A stretch of 25,671 nt of DNA. Source: a virus. The position numbers and the translations under genes are program-made. The first letter of the stretch is position 1, and each line of letters begins with the position of its first letter. Below are positions 6,664 through 12,443 of the stretch, one piece after another. The DNA lies in the IMG/VR virus record IMGVR_UViG_3300033153_016031, positions 1 to 25,671 of that record; one strand, written 5' to 3'. The notes beneath the pieces are model-generated. The model was not told where the DNA came from, made no database searches, and saw only the letters and a program-made list of their open reading frames with translations.

Positions 6664-7245
6664 TCAGTCGGGGCGAAGGCCCGCTTTTTCGAAGTGGTCG
6701 CGGGCGCGGGCGACGGCGTTGTCGATCTGACGGCGCGAGACGCCGAAGGCCCTGGAGGCGCTGGCGACGCCATACTCGGCCACATGGGTCAGAATCTCCC
6801 GGTCCTTCGGCTCCAGGTTGCCCATCGCGTGGTCGACGGCCTCGCACAGTTCGAAACGCTCGGTCTCCGACAACGTGTAGTACTGGGACATGCGACGGCC
6901 GTCCTCCTCGACGAGGATGACGCCGAGGGCAGTGATGTCTCCGTCGCACTCGACGCGGGTTCGTTCCAGCGACAGCGCCCTGAACGAGTCGCGGCGCTTC
7001 TCGCGGCTGCGGTAGCGAAGCTGCATCGCCACCCAGGTCCGAATCGCCTTGGTGACGAAGGCTTCGAGGTTGCCCCGTACGGGATCGAACAGATGGGCCT
7101 TCTCCAGCAGATACACACGCATGTCCTGCTGGAGGTCCTCGCAGTCCGAACTGGAGAAGTCGGACCGCCGACACAACTGGCGGGCCTTGATGCGAATGAG
7201 GGTGGTGGTGAACGGGTCCGAAACGATGCTGTGGCTGTCGGCCAT
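6664..7245 (-). CDS. sigma-70-family (ECF-like) factor
   Basis: A 193-residue RNA polymerase sigma factor of a divergent, phage or mobile-element type. Residues 10-80 look like region 2: DFSSSDCEDLQQDMRVYLLEKAH, then FDPVRGNLEAFVTKAIRTWV, the latter matching the FDP-x-x-G-x-F-x-x-W-type helix. Residues 143-188 form region 4, NLEPKDREILTHVAEYGVASASRAFGVSRRQIDNAV, with a clear helix-turn-helix that would read the -35 box. Start ATG 7245 has GAGG only four bases upstream, rather close. The gene lies between two unknown phage-type genes and the recombination block, so it may switch on the genes downstream; a repeated sequence sits just after its stop. It could instead be a sigma-like transcription activator that does not bind core polymerase. 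Confidence 0.78.
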   Translation of the reverse strand: MADSHSIVSDPFTTTLIRIKARQLCRRSDFSSSDCEDLQQDMRVYLLEKAHLFDPVRGNLEAFVTKAIRTWVAMQLRYRSREKRRDSFRALSLERTRVECDGDITALGVILVEEDGRRMSQYYTLSETERFELCEAVDHAMGNLEPKDREILTHVAEYGVASASRAFGVSRRQIDNAVARARDHFEKAGLRPD

Positions 7246-7466
7246 GATTCCTCAAGGCCGATCCACTTGCTCCCGAACCAATCAGCGATCGCACGATCGA
7301 AGGTCTGTGCCGCGACAACTCGCCGCGAGGTAGCACAGGTGCGGTCGTGACTGGCCCGGCAATGAGCCGGCCGGCCTCGACCGAAGCCCGCGGTGTCGCG
7401 GCTGGCGCAAAAAGAAGCGGACGCAAGGCCCGCTCGCACCCCATTCAAGTTGTCTGTATTACGGCA

Positions 7467-8426
7467 CTAACGTCTTTCTATGAATTTCTTCGCCCTGTCG
7501 CTGCGTTGCGACGCGACAGTTCTGGCGATGGAGGTGGAGTCTTCGTTTCTATCGATGTCATGGGTCTGGCGGAACTTCTTCAGCTTCCGGGAAATCGTCG
7601 AGTGGTGAACCGAATAGCCCTCATCGTTCAGCGCTCTGGCCGCAGCCCGGGCGTTTCCGCCGTGCATCTTGAGCGCCTGCAACATGGCCTCATCCGTCAA
7701 CTCGGTCTTCTTGTCGACCTTGACCTGTCGGCGGATCATCAACTGTAGATCCTCATGCGTTATCTCCAGGCCACCGGCCATGTGGGGCGTTTCATCCGCC
7801 ACCCGTACGATATCCATGAGGGTTTCGCCGTCGAGTTCCACCGTCGCGTCGTCCCAATACAGGACCTCCGACAGCGGAATCACCGGCGGCTTCCTGCCGG
7901 GCCAGACGCGGTCGTCGGGCGCATGATGCGGAACCAGCACGATGGTCCGGCCGTCCATCGGTACACGCCCGACCAACTCGGCCGCATCTCCGTCTCCCAG
8001 GCGGCGGAGGAGAACTACCGGCCGGGCTTTCTCGGGACCGGGCGGCCACGGCGTGCGGCCTAGCCGCCAGAACCGGCCCGCCACGACCTCCTTGGGCTTA
8101 CCTTTGAGCCCCAACAGGCGGGAGGCCGCTTGGGCCAGGCCAGCCGAGTCGATCTCCCAGCGTTCGAGCATCTCCGGCCGGACCTCCACCAGCAGGGCTT
8201 CCGGGCAGGAGATGTAGAAGCGACCGTCGGCAACAGTCACGGGTTCGGCGTGCCCGCCGTCGCAGTTGGGGCACGTCGCGTACATTGCGCCGGCGGAGCG
8301 GCGCAGAATTCCCAGCCGCTGGAGTTCCTCCAACGCGCCAGAGGGCCATGCCGCCATGGCGGCGTGGTCGAAGTTGCGGTCGACGTCATCGGCCGCCGCC
8401 AACAACATCGGCAATAGGTCATTCAT
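7467..8426 (-). CDS. unrecognised protein with N-terminal zinc-knuckle and C-terminal helix-turn-helix
   Basis: A 319-residue protein. Near the N terminus are CPNC (51-54) and C73, a possible zinc ribbon missing one visible ligand. The middle (about 90-215) is hydrophobic-rich and probably globular, with no motif I can name. Residues about 235-285 (TELTDEAMLQALKMHGGNARAAARALNDEGYSVHHSTISRKLKKF) form a good Fis-like helix-turn-helix. This suggests DNA binding, either as an early-gene activator or as a replication initiator. The tail is basic. Its start overlaps the stop of the upstream gene by 8 bases, so the two are coupled. It is followed by a 220-bp gap before the sigma-factor start in which I see no gene. 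Confidence 0.8.
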   Translation of the reverse strand: MNDLLPMLLAAADDVDRNFDHAAMAAWPSGALEELQRLGILRRSAGAMYATCPNCDGGHAEPVTVADGRFYISCPEALLVEVRPEMLERWEIDSAGLAQAASRLLGLKGKPKEVVAGRFWRLGRTPWPPGPEKARPVVLLRRLGDGDAAELVGRVPMDGRTIVLVPHHAPDDRVWPGRKPPVIPLSEVLYWDDATVELDGETLMDIVRVADETPHMAGGLEITHEDLQLMIRRQVKVDKKTELTDEAMLQALKMHGGNARAAARALNDEGYSVHHSTISRKLKKFRQTHDIDRNEDSTSIARTVASQRSDRAKKFIERR

Positions 8427-9603
8427 CGTCGCCGCTCACCTTCCAGAGTTTCAGGCACCGCTCGCCGATCTCACGCTTGTCGTCGGGCCAACTCTTCAGG
8501 TCGCAAGAACTGGGGGCACCGACGGAAAACGTCATCGTCGGAGCCCGGCCCGGCCCGTCGTGCTGGAAGGTCAGACGGAACGTGGCCTTCAGCACCCGGG
8601 TGCTTTCGCGGGGAAGGTGCGTGTCGTCGAGCCACCGTTCGATCTTCCGGTAGATGTCATTGGGCGCCCCCTTGATGTCCGCTTTGATCTCGACCGAACC
8701 GTTGCTGCCCGTAGGCGACAGGCGCATCGCCGTGATGCGGGCTTCCGCGACCCGGTCGTGGGGATCGGTCGCCAGCGGGAAATCCGTCTGCAGCAGATGG
8801 TCGAGCTTGTACGATGGACGAAGCGGATCGGCCGGCGCGACCTCCACACCGAGTACCGCCTGGCAGAAGGCGGCCTCCAGCGGCTCGCGGACCTGCCGGC
8901 CACCCGGCGCATACGATTCCATCGTTCCCTCGCCGCTGTTGTAGACGAACACGTTCTCGAAGGCGTAGCGTCCCGCCTGCATGGCCGGTCGGCCATCGTC
9001 GTCGAAAACCACGTGCTTGCCGGGATAGTCGTCCAGGTAAGCGAAGAAGTACTCCGCGCCGCTGCTTCGAGGGTAATGGGCGACCTTGCAGAAGCGGCCG
9101 CGCATCTGCAACGGGCCGTAGAAATCCGTCAGCGCCGTCGCCAGACGCGTCGTCAGCGCCTCATCCACGGTGAGTTTGCCCTTGGGCAGCCCGTTACGCT
9201 TCTCCCAGGAGCGGCCCGCCGCCAAGGCGTCGGCGCGGGCGAACATGGCCGCGTCCTCGAAGACCTCCGGGACGTTCAGATAGGCCCACATCGCCTTGTC
9301 GGCCTCGCCCACCTGGGCCTCGAACTGCTGCGCACGTTCGGGACACCGCAGGCGAACCAGTTCAACCAGCGCCGCCACGCCGCGATGGTCGGCCAGTTCG
9401 TGAATGTCGCGAAGCAGGACCTGCACCTCCAACTGCGCCGATTCGGGCAGATCCTGCCAGGCCTCGAACACCGGCCCGATCTTGTACTCGGTCAACTCGC
9501 CCCAAGGCACATCCAGCAGTTCGCCGCGCCGGGCGAAGAACTCCTGCAGCAGCGGATTCGCGATGTGCTTGAGGACCTTCCTTGGATCAAACGGCTTAGC
9601 CAT
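8419..9603 (-). CDS. unrecognised 394-residue phage-module protein
   Basis: A soluble protein with no motif I can assign. It begins MAKPFDPRKVLKHIAN and ends LKLWKVSGDDE. The first third is helical and leucine-rich (ELADHRGVAALVELVRLRC); the middle and C-terminal parts are strand-rich, with several paired aromatic and acidic residues (EYFFAYLDDYPGKHVVFDDDG). ATG 9603 is chosen over ATG 9612 because AAAGGA lies 9 bases before it but abuts the earlier codon. It follows a terminator and an inverted repeat, so it probably begins a transcript that runs into the helix-turn-helix gene. A role in replication or DNA modification is possible, but nothing in the sequence shows it. Confidence 0.78.
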   Translation of the reverse strand: MAKPFDPRKVLKHIANPLLQEFFARRGELLDVPWGELTEYKIGPVFEAWQDLPESAQLEVQVLLRDIHELADHRGVAALVELVRLRCPERAQQFEAQVGEADKAMWAYLNVPEVFEDAAMFARADALAAGRSWEKRNGLPKGKLTVDEALTTRLATALTDFYGPLQMRGRFCKVAHYPRSSGAEYFFAYLDDYPGKHVVFDDDGRPAMQAGRYAFENVFVYNSGEGTMESYAPGGRQVREPLEAAFCQAVLGVEVAPADPLRPSYKLDHLLQTDFPLATDPHDRVAEARITAMRLSPTGSNGSVEIKADIKGAPNDIYRKIERWLDDTHLPRESTRVLKATFRLTFQHDGPGRAPTMTFSVGAPSSCDLKSWPDDKREIGERCLKLWKVSGDDE

Positions 9604-9619
9604 GACGGCCATTCCTTTC

Positions 9620-9638
9620 TACCGTCCACTAAACGGTA
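9620..9638. promoter_or_regulatory. inverted repeat TACCGT-N7-ACGGTA, candidate operator
   Basis: A perfect six-base dyad spaced by seven bases, just upstream of the ribosome site of the 394-residue protein gene and just downstream of a terminator. The position suits a repressor operator over a promoter start. It could equally form a short mRNA hairpin. Confidence 0.45.
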
Positions 9639-9650
9639 AACATCGGATTC

Positions 9651-9674
9651 AAAAAAAGAAGGCACGACGCCCTC
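9651..9674 (-). terminator. intrinsic terminator after the ImmA-like gene
   Basis: On the minus strand GAGGGC and GCCTTC form a six-pair stem (one G-T pair) around the loop GTCGT, followed directly by seven T. It starts immediately after the metallopeptidase stop codon at 9675. This is the cleanest intrinsic terminator in the window and separates the regulator operon from the downstream phage genes. Confidence 0.72.
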
Positions 9675-10388
9675 TCAGAACAATCGAGGCTCATTCTTCT
9701 TCACCAGCAGCCCGAGATTCTGCAGCCGATAACGCATCGCCTGGGCCGAGACCTCGAACCGGTCGGCCAGCGGCCGACAGAACTGGTCCATCGCCATCTC
9801 TTCATTGGCCTGGCGGTCGGCATGGTAATCGCCGACCGGCAGATCGGCGATCGCGACGGGCATGTCGCTGTCCCGCCATTGCGACCACGCTTCGTAGACC
9901 ATGTCACGCGGCATCAGTATACAGGATGCGAACATGTTCGCCTGGATCTCCTCGGGCGGGTTCGCACTGGATCGCTGGACGAACGCCGGTTCGCAGTCCG
10001 CGTCGAAAAGTGATTTGGCCGACGGATCGTCCATCAGGTGCTGGCGGTGCAATCGCCAGTGGCCGACCTCGTGGGCGAGCGTGAAACGGTAGCGGCCGAG
10101 CATCTTCGGCGTCACCGACGGGTCCAGCGACTGATCCACCTTGATCGTCCGGTCGCCGAACCAGATGCCGCCCAGGACGTCCGGGTGGCCCAGATCCGCC
10201 TGGAGGTCAACCACGAGGAACGTCAGTTCCAGGTGAAGCTCAAGGATATCCTCGATCGGTACCGGCGGCTCAGCCACTGCCGGGTGGCCTTCGGCCCATT
10301 CGTCCAGCAGCAGTTGCGCATCCCGCTCGATCCTCTTCTCAGGGAGGAACGGCACCTTGTACTGACGGTACGCAAAACGGCGCTTCAT
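9675..10388 (-). CDS. ImmA/IrrE-family zinc metallopeptidase
   Basis: Zinc protease of the family in which ImmA cleaves the XRE repressor ImmR of ICEBs1 and IrrE cleaves DdrO. The 237-residue protein has TLAHEVGHWRLH (the HExxH at 106-110) and a downstream Glu147 in PPEEIQANMFASCILMP, the usual third ligand segment. Its start overlaps the stop of the XRE gene by one base (TAATG), so the two are translationally coupled, the classic repressor-antirepressor pair. A terminator follows its stop directly. The C-terminal part (about 165-237) is probably a sensing or substrate-binding region. It most likely removes the adjacent repressor on a DNA-damage or phage signal; that substrate is inferred from the pairing. 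Confidence 0.92.
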   Translation of the reverse strand: MKRRFAYRQYKVPFLPEKRIERDAQLLLDEWAEGHPAVAEPPVPIEDILELHLELTFLVVDLQADLGHPDVLGGIWFGDRTIKVDQSLDPSVTPKMLGRYRFTLAHEVGHWRLHRQHLMDDPSAKSLFDADCEPAFVQRSSANPPEEIQANMFASCILMPRDMVYEAWSQWRDSDMPVAIADLPVGDYHADRQANEEMAMDQFCRPLADRFEVSAQAMRYRLQNLGLLVKKNEPRLF

Positions 10389-10756
10389 TACTGACCGTCT
10401 CCATCCTTCTTCCGATCGCGAATCTCGTCCGTGAGTTTTCGCAACTCATCTGCAGTAAGCCCTTTAGCGGCACGCAACAACGCTGGCATAGCCTGTGGCT
10501 CGCTCTTGATGATGTCTCTCAGATCATCCGGGATGCGGCCGGCCAGAGCGATCCACTCATCCGGGTCCTGGCCCAGCAGTTCCGCCATCGAGCGTACCCG
10601 TTCTGCCGTGGGCGGGCGATCAACCTTGCCCTGCTCTACCTGCGACAGGTACGTCGGGCTGACATCCACCATGCTCGCGAACTTGCGCAGGCTGTAGCCC
10701 TTGGCGATTCGCGTCGCCCGGAGCAGGTCGCCCAAGATTTTGCGTGGGTCCGGCAT
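10388..10756 (-). CDS. XRE-family HTH transcriptional repressor
   Basis: A 122-residue DNA-binding protein. The Cro/C1-type helix-turn-helix covers residues 7-65: LGDLLRATRIAKGYSLRKFA, then VSPTYLSQVEQGKVDRPP. A short helical C-terminal region rich in charge (ELRKLTDEIRDRKKDGDGQ) probably holds the dimerisation part. I place the start at ATG 10756, which has AGGA 7 bases upstream; the longer frame to 10822 runs over its promoter. It pairs with the ImmA-like protease and is transcribed away from the MutL/MORC gene. The overlapping opposed promoters beside it make this the likely regulator of both the phage module and the defence operon, though the operators are not proven. Confidence 0.92.
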   Translation of the reverse strand: MPDPRKILGDLLRATRIAKGYSLRKFASMVDVSPTYLSQVEQGKVDRPPTAERVRSMAELLGQDPDEWIALAGRIPDDLRDIIKSEPQAMPALLRAAKGLTADELRKLTDEIRDRKKDGDGQ

Positions 10757-10769
10757 GGTGAATTCCTGA

Positions 10770-10798
10770 TTGACAAGGGCCTGTTTATCAGATAGTGT
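10770..10798 (+). promoter_or_regulatory. candidate sigma-70 promoter for the defence operon
   Basis: TTGACA (10770-10775, perfect -35) and TAGTGT (10793-10798, three of six -10 matches) are spaced by 17 bases on the plus strand. Transcription would start near 10805 and leave a leader of about 100 bases before the TTG start at 10909. The -10 overlaps that of the opposed XRE promoter. Confidence 0.55.
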
Positions 10799-10822
10799 AC
10801 AGTGATGCGGCCAGTGAGTCAA
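10794..10822 (-). promoter_or_regulatory. candidate sigma-70 promoter for the XRE-ImmA operon
   Basis: On the minus strand TTGACT (10822-10817) and TACACT (10799-10794) are spaced by 17 bases. Transcription would start near 10787, about 30 bases before the XRE start codon. Two CAGTGA copies (10800-10805 and 10812-10817), with starts 12 bases apart, lie within it and could be repressor half-sites. Confidence 0.55.
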
Positions 10823-10908
10823 GCGGCCGCTTATGAAGATTCGGGCTCAGCCGTTGAAGGGCCCCAAGGGATCAAGTCTGAACACCAGTTGCAGAGAGGA
10901 CGCCTGGA

Positions 10909-12438
10909 TTGCTTAAGCATCGTCGCAATGAACCGGTTGACATAGTGCCGCCATCGGCATCCGCTATGATTGAGTCCATGCGGGCGTACGGTTACTCACT
11001 TCCCGTAGCCGTCGCCGACCTCATAGACAACAGCATCTCGGCCGGAGCACGCAACGTGTGGCTCACGTTTCATTGGGGCGGCCAGGATTCCTGGATATCC
11101 ATTGCTGACGACGGAACTGGCATGGACGAGAACTCACTGGTTGCAGCCATGCGACTTGGCAGCCAGAGCCCATTGGTGAAGCGATCGACATCCGATCTGG
11201 GGCGATTCGGTCTCGGAATGAAGACCGCGTCATTCTCGCAGTGCCGACGGATGACAGTCAAGTCCGTCCGCAATGACACAGCTTCGGTCCGAAGGTGGGA
11301 TTTGGACTACATATCATCGCAGGCTGATACGAACGAAGACAGCTGGCGACTTCTGCGTGAACCCGCCGATGGCTCGGACGCCCGGCTGGCCTCACACGCC
11401 CAATCCGATGGCACTGTAGTGCTCTGGGAGAGAATGGATCGCGTGGTTGGCGAATCGCATGTGAGTGATGAAGCAGACCAGAGAGCCTTTCATCGCCACA
11501 TCAGGAGCGTCCAGGATTACCTCGGCATGGTCTTCCACCGTTTTCTGCAGGGCCCGCGGCCCCGCTTGCGAGTTTTCATCAACGGAAACGGAAGCGAAAA
11601 CCGTATCCAGCCGTGGGACCCGTTCGTGCAGGACCACCCCTGCACTCAGACGACCCCGGCGGAACCCATCATGGTGGGGCCGCACAGGATAGCGGTCAAA
11701 GGCTTCGTGCTTCCTCACAAGGACCGACTGGGCCACGACCGACATCGCGAAGCCTCCGGCCCCAAGGGATGGAACGCCCACCAGGGCTTCTACGTCTACC
11801 GCAACGAGCGACTGCTGGTTGCTGGAAGCTGGCTCGGACTCGGACAGGGAAAGGCCTGGACGAAAGAGGAGCACTACAAACTGGCCCGCATCCAACTCGA
11901 TTTGCCGAATACGATGGACCAGGAGTGGCAGATTGACGTCAAGAAGTCCGTTGCAGTTCCACCCGCGGCCGTCCGGGGACGCTTGCTTGCTCTGGCGAAG
12001 GAGGTCAGGCAACTCGCGAGGGAAGTATTCGCCCACCGCGGCCAATACGGGCCGCGGGCAGCCCGGCCGGATCTGGTTCGCCCCTGGCTCGCTACAACAT
12101 CGAGCGGACGGCCGAAATACCGGATAGACCGGAACCATCCGCTCGTTGCTGAACTTCTGCGGCTGGCGGGGAAGAACAGCGCCTTGACTGAAGCCGCCCT
12201 GCAGGTGATTGAGGAGACAGTGCCTGTCCAACGAATATGGCTTGATGCTGCTGAGAAGCCAGACACCCACCTCCTGCCTTTTGAAGATCGGACCAGGACG
12301 GATGTCAAACGCCTGATCCAACAGACCTACGAAGCATGTCTGGCCGGCGGAATGGCCCCCGACGAAGCCATGCATCGGTTACGCTGCCAGGAAGAGTTCC
12401 GTGAGTATGGGGAACTCATGAATGAACTTGAGGATTGA
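10909..12438 (+). CDS. mzaB: MutL/MORC-like GHKL ATPase of a Z1/AIPR defence system
   Basis: An ATP-driven clamp-like protein. The GHKL fold is clear: N box VADLIDNSISAGA (36-48), G1 ADDGTGM (66-72), and G2 DLGRFGLGMKTASFS (97-110). In MutL the N-box general base is Glu; here the aligned residue appears to be Asp37, with the Mg-binding Asn at 41. The remaining roughly 400 residues carry a transducer-like strand region (WNAHQGFYVYRNERLLVAGSW) and a helical end. Start is TTG 10909, supported by AGAGGA 8 bases upstream; the next ATG would remove part of the N-terminal arm. It is the first gene of a four-gene overlapping operon with Z1, DUF4420-like and AIPR proteins, the set described as MORC-associated restriction or Mza. 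The symbol follows Mza naming from memory. Confidence 0.9.
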   Translation: MLKHRRNEPVDIVPPSASAMIESMRAYGYSLPVAVADLIDNSISAGARNVWLTFHWGGQDSWISIADDGTGMDENSLVAAMRLGSQSPLVKRSTSDLGRFGLGMKTASFSQCRRMTVKSVRNDTASVRRWDLDYISSQADTNEDSWRLLREPADGSDARLASHAQSDGTVVLWERMDRVVGESHVSDEADQRAFHRHIRSVQDYLGMVFHRFLQGPRPRLRVFINGNGSENRIQPWDPFVQDHPCTQTTPAEPIMVGPHRIAVKGFVLPHKDRLGHDRHREASGPKGWNAHQGFYVYRNERLLVAGSWLGLGQGKAWTKEEHYKLARIQLDLPNTMDQEWQIDVKKSVAVPPAAVRGRLLALAKEVRQLAREVFAHRGQYGPRAARPDLVRPWLATTSSGRPKYRIDRNHPLVAELLRLAGKNSALTEAALQVIEETVPVQRIWLDAAEKPDTHLLPFEDRTRTDVKRLIQQTYEACLAGGMAPDEAMHRLRCQEEFREYGELMNELED

Positions 12439-12443
12439 CCGCC

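Noticed and set aside
11392-12375. Minus-strand frame of 327 codons inside the MutL/MORC gene
   Set aside because: Mirror frame; the plus strand carries the GHKL motifs and the overlapping operon.
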